From Alkalihalobacillus pseudalcaliphilus (GTDB lineage Bacteria; Bacillota; Bacilli; Bacillales; Bacillaceae_D): DNA of 64,000 nucleotides. Location of the stretch: positions 428,314-492,313 of the forward strand of contig LFJO01000005.1 of the NCBI GenBank assembly GCA_001038565.1, read 5' to 3'. The translations under genes and the position numbers were made by a program. Of the stretch, positions 26,023 to 33,738 are shown piece by piece (within the stretch, counting starts at the first letter, position 1; each line of letters starts with the position of its first letter). The notes beneath the pieces are model-generated. The model was not told the origin of the DNA and did not search any database. It saw only the letters and a list, made by a program, of their open reading frames with translations.

Positions 26023-26553
26023 GTGATTCTAAAGAACGGAACAATTACTTTGAGAGAATTGGTTTGGCAAGATTGGCAGGGTGTACATAGTTATGCACAA
26101 AAAGAAATCGTATGTCGTTATCAGCCCTGGGGACCGAATTCTCAAAATGAGTCACAGACATTTGTTCAGCAAGCGTTAAATGATTCGAATCAAAGACCAC
26201 AGACCCGGTATGTTTTTGCTGTCATGTATGAGCAAGAAATGATCGGAGCAGCAGAGTTTAATAGGAGGGATCTTAATAACCTGACAGGAGAGATTAGTTA
26301 TATTATCCATCCTGATTACTGGGAAAGGGGAATAGCTACAACGGTAGCGAAGTTATTAATCCAATATGGCTTTTTACATCATCACCTTCATCGGATTTTT
26401 GCGACATGTGACCCTCGAAATATTGGCTCCACACGTGTTCTTGAAAAAAGTGGCATGCTTCGTGAAGGCAGAATACGTGAACATATGAAGCTACATGACG
26501 GATGGAGAGATTCTTATTTATATAGTGTACTGGAACAAGAATGGGAAGGGTAA
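26023..26553 (+). CDS. GNAT acetyltransferase, RimJ/RimL type
   Basis: 176 residues. EISYIIHPDYWERGIATTVAKLLIQYGF is the acetyl-CoA-binding region (motif A) and HRIFATCDPRNIGSTRVLEKSGM is motif B. The RimJ/RimL branch acetylates protein N-termini or small amines; the substrate is not predictable. The GTG at 26023 follows GGAAGGTG by 8 nt. It stands alone. Confidence 0.85.
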   Translation: MILKNGTITLRELVWQDWQGVHSYAQKEIVCRYQPWGPNSQNESQTFVQQALNDSNQRPQTRYVFAVMYEQEMIGAAEFNRRDLNNLTGEISYIIHPDYWERGIATTVAKLLIQYGFLHHHLHRIFATCDPRNIGSTRVLEKSGMLREGRIREHMKLHDGWRDSYLYSVLEQEWEG

Positions 26554-26675
26554 GCGTATGGAGGGATATGTGAAATGATGGAGCTTATTTTTAGATGGAA
26601 AATAACAACAAGCAGAGTATGTTGAGTGAATTATGACTTTTTGAATGGAGTGGATATATGTCAAGAGCATAACTT

Positions 26676-26726
26676 AAAGGGAAATTCCATAGTTAATGAA
26701 CTATCATGTCTACAGAATCTCCCTTT
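26676..26726 (-). terminator. Terminator of the leftward lipoprotein gene
   Basis: AAAGGGA and AATTC at 26676-26687 pair with GAAT and TCCCTTT at 26714-26725, with a loop of about 26 nt. It lies just beyond the stop of the leftward gene. Confidence 0.6.
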
Positions 26727-26728
26727 TG

Positions 26729-27340
26729 TTAATACTCTTCAAAACGAGCACTAATGAGGTAAACAAAGTCATATTTTGATAATAGTTCCAAGTCATCTGG
26801 ATCGGTAACATCAAAATCTGCATGGAGATGTTCGATATGGGTTCCAGATGTGAATATGTAATAACCTAAGACTTGTTTCTGCTCTGAAATAGTTAAAGGA
26901 CCATAGTGCGTTTTAAAGCTTGAGCTTGTTGTTTCTGAGTCAAAGTTAGTCTCTTCTAAATAAACCCAAGTTGCTGCACCTTTACCATTTTGTGTACCAA
27001 GTATAAACATAAGCTCTTCATTAGGAGGCTTTGTACTCATATGTAACCAAATTTCACCAGGCTCTTCATGATCGATGACGAGTTCAAGCTCTGATACATC
27101 AGATTGGTCCTCGATCAAGTTACCGAACTCATAACGATCAAGATGTACATAAACCTTGTTAAAGCGATCGTCGACTGAAAATTCGTAAGCATGGCTAGAA
27201 TCACTTAACATATTCGCCATAAATCGTTCCCGCTCTGTGAATTCAATCGTTTGGATTGTATTTGTCGTGGGGCCTGAACATGAAATAAGAAATAGCCATA
27301 AAAATAGAACAAAGAGTAACCGGTATTTAATTTGAATCAC
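26729..27340 (-). CDS. Putative lipoprotein, unknown function
   Basis: 203 residues. The N-terminus YRLLFVLFLWLFLISCSGP has a lipobox with Cys at about 21, so the protein is likely anchored outside the membrane. No domain is recognised. The GTG start at 27338-27340 lies inside the last codons of the preceding GNAT gene (14-bp overlap) and partly overlaps GGAGG, so translation probably depends on coupling to the upstream gene. Confidence 0.7.
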   Translation of the reverse strand: MIQIKYRLLFVLFLWLFLISCSGPTTNTIQTIEFTERERFMANMLSDSSHAYEFSVDDRFNKVYVHLDRYEFGNLIEDQSDVSELELVIDHEEPGEIWLHMSTKPPNEELMFILGTQNGKGAATWVYLEETNFDSETTSSSFKTHYGPLTISEQKQVLGYYIFTSGTHIEHLHADFDVTDPDDLELLSKYDFVYLISARFEEY

Positions 27341-27854
27341 CCTCCTTATGAGTCGTTAAGTCAGAATTGCATGCACGAAATAGCGGTAGAATGGAATACA
27401 TCGTCTGAAAGGAACCAAATCGTTGTAACTTACACAACTCTTTCATGCCTAAGCTTTCTAATAATCGACAAGAGGCTAGATTAGCGGTTTGTGTTTCAGC
27501 AACTAATCTCGTTATCTTTTTGTCTGAGAAAGCAAACTGAATGAGGACAGGTAACGTTTCTTTTGCAAAGCCTTGCCCCCACCAATTAGGTAAAAATTGA
27601 TAGGAAATCTCGAGGTCGACTTGATTATGGTGAGTATCCAACGAGATCATGCCTATAAAATCATTAGATTTCTTTTCGAACACGACCCAGTCATTTTGGT
27701 TGCTCAACCGTTCTGAAAATGCCTTCTGCACAGACTCCTCTTTCATTGTCCCGCCTAAATAACGTCGAACCTCTTCACTTGAATAAAGCTTTAAAACTCC
27801 TTGTAAATCCTTATTTTCAAGCTGTCTAATTAAACAGCGAGTTGTTTCGAACAT
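27327..27854 (-). CDS. GNAT acetyltransferase, RimJ/RimL type
   Basis: 175 residues. LEISYQFLPNWWGQGFAKETLPVLIQFAF is the acetyl-CoA motif and RLVAETQTANLASCRLLESLGM the following motif; the N-terminus TTRCLIRQLENKDLQG is typical of this branch. AGGAGGGG precedes the ATG. It is the first gene of a two-gene unit with the overlapping lipoprotein gene. The substrate is unknown. Confidence 0.86.
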   Translation of the reverse strand: MFETTRCLIRQLENKDLQGVLKLYSSEEVRRYLGGTMKEESVQKAFSERLSNQNDWVVFEKKSNDFIGMISLDTHHNQVDLEISYQFLPNWWGQGFAKETLPVLIQFAFSDKKITRLVAETQTANLASCRLLESLGMKELCKLQRFGSFQTMYSILPLFRACNSDLTTHKEGDSN

Positions 27855-28078
27855 CTTTTCCCCTCCCTATATATTCCACTTTTATCATACATGAATAAAA
27901 TGAAAATTCATATAACTGAAATTGGGTAATTCAACACGGACGAAATGATTAAATGTTTGTATAATGATAGATGTATTTTACTTTTGTTTGAATTCACAAT
28001 TAATGTATGATAATCTGTTTGTATATAAGTAAACAAAATGAGATTTTGTTTATGTTTTGAGTTGAGGGTGGTGAGGGT

Positions 28079-28825
28079 ATGAATAAGTCTTTATTTGAAG
28101 AAGCGTCTGTAGAGGAATTAGCTGATGGCTATACGTATATGGCTAGGACTGAAGCATTTCATTGCCTATTTTGCGAAGCGTTATTTGAAGAAGGTGTCAT
28201 TTATCAAGAGGATGGAAAGCTGTTAGAAGCTAAGAAAGCAGTAAAGGCTCACATCCAAGAGATACATGGTTCAAGCATGGATGCGTTGTTGAAGCTTGAG
28301 AAAAAACAAACAGGTATAAGTGACCAACAAAAAGAATTAATCACAGCATTCTCCAAAAATCTAACAGATAAGGAAGTCGCACATCGATTAGGAATTAGTG
28401 TTTCTACAGTTAGAAATCACCGTTTTAAACTCCGAGAAAAGGAAAAGCAAGCTAAAGTTTTTCTAGCGATGATGTTACGACTTCAAGCGAAAGAAGAAGA
28501 CAATATAGTGAATATTCATGAGGGGGCGAAAATGGTGGATGAACGTTACGTAACAACAGAGGCAGAAAAAGAGAAGATTTTAAATACGTATTTTAAAGAA
28601 GGGATAGATGGACGATTATCTGTATTTCCAAGTAAAGAAAAGCGGAAAATCATTGTATTGCAACAGTTATTAATTCATTTTGAAAAAGAGAAGAAGTACA
28701 CCGAGCAAGAAGTGAGTGAGATTTTGAAAAATTTATATGATGACTTTGCAACACTGCGTCGTTACTTCATTGAATACGGATTTATGGCTCGAAGTAAAGA
28801 TGGTTTACAGTATTGGCTCAAATAA
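28079..28825 (+). CDS. DUF2087-type regulator with zinc-finger-like N-terminus and LuxR-type HTH
   Basis: 248 residues. Residues 28-64 hold HCLFC and HIQEIHG, a possible C2H2 zinc site. A helix-turn-helix follows: LTDKEVAHRLGISVSTVRNHRFKLREKEK. The C-terminal part (GRLSVFPSKEKRKIIVLQQL, FEKEKKYTEQEVSEILKNLY, FATLRRYFIEYGFMAR) is the DUF2087 domain, often found with small transcription regulators in Bacillus. DNA binding is likely; targets are unknown. A MazG-like gene follows 18 bp downstream. Confidence 0.82.
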   Translation: MNKSLFEEASVEELADGYTYMARTEAFHCLFCEALFEEGVIYQEDGKLLEAKKAVKAHIQEIHGSSMDALLKLEKKQTGISDQQKELITAFSKNLTDKEVAHRLGISVSTVRNHRFKLREKEKQAKVFLAMMLRLQAKEEDNIVNIHEGAKMVDERYVTTEAEKEKILNTYFKEGIDGRLSVFPSKEKRKIIVLQQLLIHFEKEKKYTEQEVSEILKNLYDDFATLRRYFIEYGFMARSKDGLQYWLK

Positions 28826-28843
28826 CGAGGAAGGGGGAGAGTT

Positions 28844-29167
28844 ATGCCAAAGTACGATAAATTAGTACGTGATCTAATACCAAGCCTGATTGAAAAGTCT
28901 GGATCAAAAGCGGTTGTAAAAAGAATAGAGAATGCTGAACTCGAGCAGCATCTTTTAGTTAAACTTCAAGAGGAGATTTCAGAGTATAATGCGACGACCA
29001 CCGAACAACAAGCCAAAGAGGAGCTAGCAGATGTCATGGAGGTTATTTTTGCATTAGCTAAGCTAAAAGGAATAACGGGTGAGGAACTTGAAACCTTTCG
29101 ATTGGAAAAATGTGGAAAAAGAGGGGGGTTTGAACAAGGAATATTTTTAGTAGAAGTGCATGAATAA
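28844..29167 (+). CDS. MazG-like nucleotide pyrophosphohydrolase
   Basis: 107 residues, the single-domain all-alpha NTP pyrophosphohydrolase fold. KYDKLVRDLIPSLIE at the N-terminus and the metal motifs EEISEY and EELADVMEV match the phosphoribosyl-ATP pyrophosphohydrolase-like group. A house-cleaning role on unusual nucleotides is likely. GGGGGAG precedes the ATG. It is probably co-transcribed with the DUF2087 regulator and the small membrane protein downstream. Confidence 0.85.
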   Translation: MPKYDKLVRDLIPSLIEKSGSKAVVKRIENAELEQHLLVKLQEEISEYNATTTEQQAKEELADVMEVIFALAKLKGITGEELETFRLEKCGKRGGFEQGIFLVEVHE

Positions 29168-29188
29168 TAGACTAGGGGGAATTTGGTA

Positions 29189-29359
29189 GTGGATGGTAAT
29201 TTTTATGTGGGGTGGGGGACACTGGCACTCATTAATGCAGGTATTGCTCAAGGAAAAAATCGAACAGGATTAAATTGGTTCTTATTGTCGCTTTTTCTCG
29301 GGCCACTCGCTACCTTTATTTTGCTCATTGTGGAGAAACGGAGAGATGAGGAAATTTAG
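29189..29359 (+). CDS. Small membrane protein, 56 residues
   Basis: A short gene with AGGGGGAA 7 nt before the GTG. The product has a conserved-looking core, ALINAGIAQGKNRTGLNWF, followed by one membrane helix (LLSLFLGPLATFILLIV) and a charged tail (EKRRDEEI). It lies 21 bp after the MazG-like gene on the same strand. Function unknown. Confidence 0.65.
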   Translation: MDGNFYVGWGTLALINAGIAQGKNRTGLNWFLLSLFLGPLATFILLIVEKRRDEEI

Positions 29360-29361
29360 AC

Positions 29362-29390
29362 TTTACATATAGCTTAAATTTTGCTAAAAT
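29362..29390 (+). promoter_or_regulatory. Promoter of the T-box-GNAT transcript
   Basis: TTTACA (29362-29367), a 17-bp spacer and TAAAAT (29385-29390), preceded by TGC (extended -10). Transcription would begin near 29397. Confidence 0.8.
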
Positions 29391-29396
29391 TCATTC

Positions 29397-29620
29397 AATA
29401 TATAAATCGATGATTGGAAATAGTAGGAAGGGATATGTGAAGAGAGTTGCTGGATGGTGAAAAGCAATCTTAGAACTTCTGAACTCGTCCAGGAGATAGT
29501 AGACTGAATGATAAGTAAGTTTACTCGGTAGCTGCCGTTAAAGCATAAGTGGGTTTTTAACCAAACTGAGTGGTACCGCGGAGTCTAACTTCGTCTCAAT
29601 ATTTGAGGCGGGGTTTTTTA
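29397..29620 (+). promoter_or_regulatory. T-box riboswitch leader, probably leucine-specific
   Basis: The T-box sequence GAGTGGTACCGCGG is at 29569-29582. It is followed by a terminator whose arms are AACTTCGTCTCAA (29587-29599) and TTGAGGCGGGGTT (29603-29615) plus a T run. Upstream, AGAGAGTTGC with GGATGGTGAAAAGCAA is a typical stem I top. In T-box leaders the specifier codon usually follows GAA in the stem I internal loop; here GAA-CTC-GTC (29481-29489) points to CTC, leucine. Uncharged tRNA should allow read-through into the GNAT gene. The class is certain; the specifier is inferred. Confidence 0.9.
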
Positions 29621-29638
29621 TTTAGGGGGATGAGAACA

Positions 29639-30145
29639 ATGAAAATCCGTAAAGCAAATATGGAAGATGCCATGGCGATAGCAAAAGTACATGTCGCTAG
29701 TTGGAAAACAACGTACGAGGGTATTATCAAAAAGGAAATTTTGGAGCAAGTAACCATCGAAAAAAGAACACAGCTTTGGCAGAAAAATTTAAGTTTAAAA
29801 GAGAATCCATATATTTCTTTGGTCATGGAAAATGACGAGGGTTCAGTCATTGGCTTTGCAACAGGAGCGGCGGTTGCCTTGCAAGAATATCCATATGACG
29901 GTGATGTGACTTCCATTTATTTTTATGAGAATTATCAAGGTCAAGGCTTAGGAAAACGATTGCTAGCTGCCCTTTTTTCTGAATTTAATAAAGAAGGGTA
30001 CCAAAATGCGATTGTCAAAGTATTAGCATCGAATAACGCCAAGCATTTTTATGAAAAAATGGGAGCGAAAGAAATTCATCGCTATGATGTACCAGATTAC
30101 GGAGAAGGGAATGTGTTGGTTGTTTATGCGTGGGAGAAGCTATAA
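29639..30145 (+). CDS. GNAT acetyltransferase under T-box control
   Basis: 168 residues. KIRKANMEDAMAIAKVHVASWKTTYEG is the N-terminal GNAT pattern; VTSIYFYENYQGQGLGKRLLAALF is the acetyl-CoA motif, and KVLASNNAKHFYEKMGAKE ends the fold. The ATG at 29639 follows AGGGGGATG. The only promoter in front runs through a T-box leader, so expression should rise when the matching tRNA is uncharged. This suggests a substrate related to amino acids or aminoacyl compounds, which is inference. Confidence 0.9.
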   Translation: MKIRKANMEDAMAIAKVHVASWKTTYEGIIKKEILEQVTIEKRTQLWQKNLSLKENPYISLVMENDEGSVIGFATGAAVALQEYPYDGDVTSIYFYENYQGQGLGKRLLAALFSEFNKEGYQNAIVKVLASNNAKHFYEKMGAKEIHRYDVPDYGEGNVLVVYAWEKL

Positions 30146-30291
30146 GGATAAGCACTTGGAGTATTTCAATCTATAGTGAAAATAAATCTCAGAGTAGTTT
30201 GATAATTAGTTATAATTGAAATAAGCGATACATGTACTTTTCTCAATCAAAGGTGGTCAGCTCACTCCTGATAGAAAGGGGGTGGTGCTCT

Positions 30292-30375
30292 ATGACAGTT
30301 TTTGAAGAGTTGATGTTTGCACTTGCTTTTGCAAGCTTCATGGTCGCAATCCTGTCATTTAACGAAAAGAAATAA
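30292..30375 (+). CDS. Small hydrophobic toxin of a type I toxin-antitoxin system (holin-like toxin family)
   Basis: A 27-residue peptide, MTVFEELMFALAFASFMVAI followed by LSFNEKK. The start MTVxExL, one membrane helix and a charged Asn/Lys tail match the putative holin-like toxins of Bacillus (TxpA, BsrG, YonT group). A long ribosome site, AAAGGGGGTGG, ends 6 nt before the ATG. A TATAAT at 30211-30216 may be its -10 box, but the -35 is poor. An antisense promoter lies downstream on the other strand. Such peptides disturb the membrane when antisense RNA is lost. Confidence 0.8.
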   Translation: MTVFEELMFALAFASFMVAILSFNEKK

Positions 30376-30410
30376 TCCACCTTTGAGTTAGGAGCTCGGT
30401 GGATTATTTG
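30373..30410. terminator. Hairpin at the end of the toxin gene, usable from both strands
   Basis: TAATCCACC (30373-30381) pairs with GGTGGATTA (30398-30406). The stem begins in the toxin stop codon. It is followed by TTTG on the plus strand and by TTTCTTTT on the minus strand. Confidence 0.7.
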
Positions 30411-30454
30411 AACCAATTCGCTGACCACCCTGATAAGGAAGCCATGTATAGCCT

Positions 30455-30490
30455 GGCTGTTGGTGTTCCTGCACCAACAGCCTTTATTAT
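30455..30490 (+). terminator. Second hairpin of the toxin transcript
   Basis: GGCTGTTGGTG (30455-30465) and CACCAACAGCC (30472-30482) form a perfect 11-bp stem with a 6-nt loop, followed by TTTATTATT. It is a likely 3' end of the toxin mRNA and also lies within the antisense RNA. Confidence 0.75.
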
Positions 30491-30510
30491 TCTTATGTTT
30501 CTTACTATTT

Positions 30511-30539
30511 ATTATACAGGATTGGAGAGTGTGTGTAAA
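30511..30539 (-). promoter_or_regulatory. Antisense promoter of the antitoxin RNA
   Basis: On the minus strand TTTACA (plus positions 30534-30539), a 17-bp spacer and TATAAT (plus 30511-30516). This near-consensus promoter has no protein gene in front of it and points into the 3' end of the toxin gene. Confidence 0.82.
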
Positions 30540-30570
30540 TGTAAGTATATTCTGTTATTGGTACGGTTTC

Positions 30571-30661
30571 TGATTATACACCGCCATTCCAGCAGGTATT
30601 TTTGAGCTATTAGGTGTCATGTGTGTGAAATGCCTTTAAACAGAACGCAAATGAGTATAGT
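30571..30661. repeat. Copy of the lipoprotein leader region (pair with 32451-32541)
   Basis: TGATTATACACCGCCATTCC, then GTGTCATGTGTG, GAAATGCC and GAACGC in the same order as 32451-32541, about 90 bp with scattered changes. The 32451 copy is the ribosome-site and promoter region of a leftward lipoprotein gene; here no gene follows on the minus strand. It is probably a remnant of a lost paralogue. The remaining gap to 30790 shows nothing else. Confidence 0.75.
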
Positions 30662-30790
30662 GGAAGGTGATTGGCGTCTAATCGATATTAAAATTACTAC
30701 TTGTTATTTGTGTACTGAGTATTTAGTAATGTTCTTAGAAAGCTGTTTCATTTATGGGAAAAAAATATTCGGAATGAAAGGGTGAATGGT

Positions 30791-31411
30791 TTGAAACTTC
30801 ATTATTTTATCGTTATTTTATTGGTTGTTATGTTTGTTCCGGGCTGTGTGAATGATGGGACCTTTAGAGGTAATGAAGTCATAGAAGATCATACTCAACA
30901 AAATAAAAGTAATGATCGGGAACCTTCAAACAGTAATAGCGAGATAAAAAAAAGCCTTAGTTATGAAGAGTTTGAAACGTTATTTCATGAAATTAAAGAT
31001 CATTTAAAAGTTGAAGGATATGAGGTGAAATCTTCTACTACCGGTATAGATTTAACAGTGGTGGATAAAGATTTAACTTTTGGTTCTCGGGATTGGCTTA
31101 CAGTTGATGGTGAGTTTCATATGGATAATGGTTCACAATCGACACAGAATAGTATATTTCTTGAAAATGAACAATCTTCTAAATTAATATCAGTAGTTAT
31201 TGCCTATACAGAATCATATATGGGTGAGGATATGGTGTATTATCTAATAGATAATGATTATCCTATTAATCAAAATTTAGCTCAAACAACCGACCTAGTA
31301 ACAATCAGTTACAAAAATCTGATTATAACTGTTTTACAAACTGCTGATAGTCAAGCAGAGAATGAAGAAACTCAAAAGATATTAAGGGGAGTTTTGGAAT
31401 TTTTAGAATAG
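30791..31411 (+). CDS. Putative lipoprotein, unknown function
   Basis: 206 residues from TTG at 30791. KLHYFIVILLVVMFVPGC is a signal peptide with a lipobox Cys, followed by a hydrophilic Asn/Ser-rich linker (HTQQNKSNDREPSNSNSE) and a folded domain of unknown type. AAAGGGTGA lies 6 nt before the TTG; a GTG at 30782 overlaps that site and is less likely. I do not recognise the family. Confidence 0.7.
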   Translation: MKLHYFIVILLVVMFVPGCVNDGTFRGNEVIEDHTQQNKSNDREPSNSNSEIKKSLSYEEFETLFHEIKDHLKVEGYEVKSSTTGIDLTVVDKDLTFGSRDWLTVDGEFHMDNGSQSTQNSIFLENEQSSKLISVVIAYTESYMGEDMVYYLIDNDYPINQNLAQTTDLVTISYKNLIITVLQTADSQAENEETQKILRGVLEFLE

Positions 31412-31489
31412 TCAACTCTTATACGTGGGCGCAAACAATAACTGCTGTTTTTAGTGATGTAAAAAATTTAGGACATTCGGAGGATTTAA

Positions 31490-31999
31490 GTGCAGAGTAA
31501 TAAACGCATAGTCATCATAGCAACAATTACTATTATTAGTTTGTTCGTATTAATTATTTTGTTTTATGGTATTCCTAAGGAAATTTCGAAAAATTTTATA
31601 GCATATGAATTTATACCAAATGAGACAAATAGTGGTGAAGAGGTCAATGTACAAATGGAAGGCGTATATAGAAACCCGGTAGTTGGTAATGCCATATTTA
31701 CAGGTAACATGGTTATAAATAAGTATGATTTAACGGAATCATATGAAATGTTGGATTTAAATTTTGATAGTGTTTTCTATGAAAATATGGCGACACTCAC
31801 CTATATATCTGTCATAGATGGTAAGCCTAAGCTGGAGCTCTATGGTAGTGTCTGGTTAGTGGATCGTGATTTTGTACATTTAATTATTACTCTGAATGAA
31901 AATGCTAAATTAGGAATAAAAGACGGAACTAAGGTGGTTATTCCAGCTAAAGATTACAACGAAGCTTTTGATTTATACAATAATTTAATTGCTGAATAA
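31490..31999 (+). CDS. Membrane-anchored protein, unknown function
   Basis: 169 residues with one N-terminal membrane helix (about 6-27) and an outer domain rich in beta-like stretches (VNVQMEGVYRNPVVGNAIFT, PKLELYGSVWLVDRDFVHL). The GTG start follows GGAGG by 6 nt. A GGTAACCTA/TAGGCTACC hairpin follows the stop near 32005. It lies 78 bp after a lipoprotein gene. Function unknown. Confidence 0.7.
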   Translation: MQSNKRIVIIATITIISLFVLIILFYGIPKEISKNFIAYEFIPNETNSGEEVNVQMEGVYRNPVVGNAIFTGNMVINKYDLTESYEMLDLNFDSVFYENMATLTYISVIDGKPKLELYGSVWLVDRDFVHLIITLNENAKLGIKDGTKVVIPAKDYNEAFDLYNNLIAE

Positions 32000-32106
32000 G
32001 GAGAGGTAACCTACATATTTAGGCTACCTTACTTACCTTTCCATTGGCATCTACAACGGGGCGTGTACATGTAAGTAAACGGATGAACAGGATGGTTTCT
32101 TTGAAT

Positions 32107-32451
32107 CTAATCAACTTCTATGAGTCTTAGTTGTACAAGTGTGCCTGTAGAAGGTTCTATATCTGTTAAAACACCATCGACGACCCAGGCTTCAACAGAC
32201 TGACCAACTTCTAATTGATCAAAGTCTATTGGATTGTCATTCGGATCTGAAAATGAGCTTTCTGAATGGATAAGCGACTTAGCAAAAAAGTCTTTCGTAT
32301 ATAAAGGCTGAGTATAAGTGATCAATATACTCTCAGTAGTAATCTCGACAATCTCTCCGCTAACGTCTACGTGTCGTTCTTCTGTCACATTATGGTTTGC
32401 TGAACAACCAAATAATAGAAGTACTAACATCCATATCATACTCTTTTTCAT
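32107..32451 (-). CDS. Small lipoprotein, unknown function
   Basis: 114 residues. KKSMIWMLVLLLFGCSAN is a signal with lipobox Cys16. The mature part looks like a small beta barrel with VDVSGEIVEITTESILITYT and LEVGQSVEAWVVDG, a pattern found in Bacillus lipoproteins of the DUF3221 kind, though this assignment is tentative. GGAGGTG lies 7 nt before the ATG. Its upstream region is duplicated near 30.6 kb. Confidence 0.7.
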   Translation of the reverse strand: MKKSMIWMLVLLLFGCSANHNVTEERHVDVSGEIVEITTESILITYTQPLYTKDFFAKSLIHSESSFSDPNDNPIDFDQLEVGQSVEAWVVDGVLTDIEPSTGTLVQLRLIEVD

Positions 32452-32541
32452 GATTATACACCTCCATTCTAGCCGGTATTTTGGGGTTTTTAGGAGTCAT
32501 GTGTGGAAATGCCTTTTAACTGAACGCGCATGAGCATAATG
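32451..32541. repeat. Leader region of the small lipoprotein gene (pair with 30571-30661)
   Basis: On the minus strand it contains the ribosome site of the lipoprotein gene. About 90 bp are shared with 30571-30661. The gap to 32641 shows no further feature. Confidence 0.7.
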
Positions 32542-32650
32542 AATGTTATATAGTTGTATGAGTGAAATTCTAAGGGGTTTGGTTTTGAGGAGGGCTCGTT
32601 TTCATTGTTTTTATATGAACTGATTTTTAGGAAGTCTTAATTAGGTAAAT

Positions 32651-32957
32651 CTAAGTGGTTAATTTGGTTATAAGTAAGAATTCTCCATGTACCGTTTTGT
32701 TTATGGGTATTACTAATACAAACATTAGATAATTTTGTAATATCGGATCCGATTTGGCCATTAGATATAAACGTAATATCGTATTTATGACACTGCCGTG
32801 AGAAACAATGTTGACATCTTTCCCTTGATAATGTTGGTAGACTTTATCTAGTCCCTTGCTTGATTCTTTGAGCATTAAGGAATATCCGTTCCCCTTGCCA
32901 TTTTCCTTGTTTGTTCCAATCTGTTCCTCCGTGCCTCACCAAATAGATATTTGCCAT
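32651..32957 (-). pseudogene. Broken histidine phosphatase (phosphoglycerate mutase family)
   Basis: On the minus strand ATG at 32957 reads ANIYLVRHGGTDWNKQGKWQ, G, then loses frame; another frame continues KGLDKVYQHYQGKDVNIVSH, GSVINTILRLYLMA. These are the N-terminal RHG motif (with Gly in place of the usual Glu of RHGET) and the second catalytic His of the family. The middle of the enzyme is missing and the frames do not match. Confidence 0.85.
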
Positions 32958-33183
32958 AATCAACATCCTTAACTAGTTAATGCTTCTCACTCTTTAGTTT
33001 ATACCAAAATCTAGTATAATAGTTAGTAGTTACAAACTGTTTGATTATACGTGGTTTAACTTCAAACTACAGGTTGTTCAAGTCGATCTTGTCTTGAAAA
33101 TATCTAATTTTCTGATGATTTTTGGTGGGGCAAGTGTTTTATATTAAATGTTCTTTAAAAAGTAAAATTGACGGGAGGTTTTT

Positions 33184-33687
33184 ATGGTGTTGCCTTTTCA
33201 ACCAATGGTCACAAAATTTGAAACAGAGAGACTTTTTTTAAGAATGTGGGAGGAAACAGACGCCCATTGGTATAGCGATTTAATGCATGAGCGTGGGCTT
33301 CCTAAACCAGCGATTGATTTTACGCACAATAAGATTAGTACATTTCATCAAGATTTCTTGAAAAATGGACTCAGTTTACTTGTCATTGAAAGAAAACTAG
33401 AAGCTGATTGTATCGGTTATTGTGGGCTTGTTATTGGTCGAACTACATTAGAAGAGCCTGAGATTGCTTATGAGTTGTTCCAGCACGCTCATGGGAACGG
33501 TTATGCAACAGAGGCGGCACAAGCCATTATGAAAATAGCAAAAGCAACGGGTCGGAAAAGACTTTGGTCGACTGTGCGCGCTTGGAATACAGCGTCACTT
33601 CGAGTACTTGAGAAGCTAGATTTTGAAGTACAGCACCGAACATCTGATGAACAAGGCGAGATTGTCTGGAATACATTTGACTTTTAA
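33184..33687 (+). CDS. GNAT acetyltransferase, RimJ/RimL type
   Basis: 167 residues. KFETERLFLRMWEETDAHWY is the usual start; EIAYELFQHAHGNGYATEAAQAIMKIA is the acetyl-CoA motif; VRAWNTASLRVLEKLDFE ends the fold. GGGAGG precedes the ATG. It is the first of three rightward GNAT genes in 1.5 kb that are unlike one another in sequence. The substrate is unknown. Confidence 0.86.
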   Translation: MVLPFQPMVTKFETERLFLRMWEETDAHWYSDLMHERGLPKPAIDFTHNKISTFHQDFLKNGLSLLVIERKLEADCIGYCGLVIGRTTLEEPEIAYELFQHAHGNGYATEAAQAIMKIAKATGRKRLWSTVRAWNTASLRVLEKLDFEVQHRTSDEQGEIVWNTFDF

Positions 33688-33738
33688 CTAAAAAGTGTTA
33701 GGTTTAGAAGTAAAAATAAAGCATGAGGTGAACCATAC

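Larger units (their letters stand above)
30252..30429. repeat. Long-range inverted repeat flanking the small toxin gene
   Basis: GGTGGTCAGC (30252-30261) upstream and GCTGACCACC (30420-30429) downstream are perfectly complementary over 10 bp and enclose the 27-codon gene. In the transcript they could pair and close the message, as in other type I toxin mRNAs. Confidence 0.7.
30365..30504 (-). ncRNA. Putative antisense RNA antitoxin
   Basis: A consensus promoter on the minus strand would start RNA near 30504. The RNA would run through a GC-rich hairpin (30455-30482) and end at the TAATCCACC/GGTGGATTA stem (30373-30406), which on this strand is followed by TTTCTTTT. It would be about 140 nt long and complementary to the 3' part of the toxin message, the arrangement of RatA and SR4. 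Boundaries are inferred. Confidence 0.7.
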
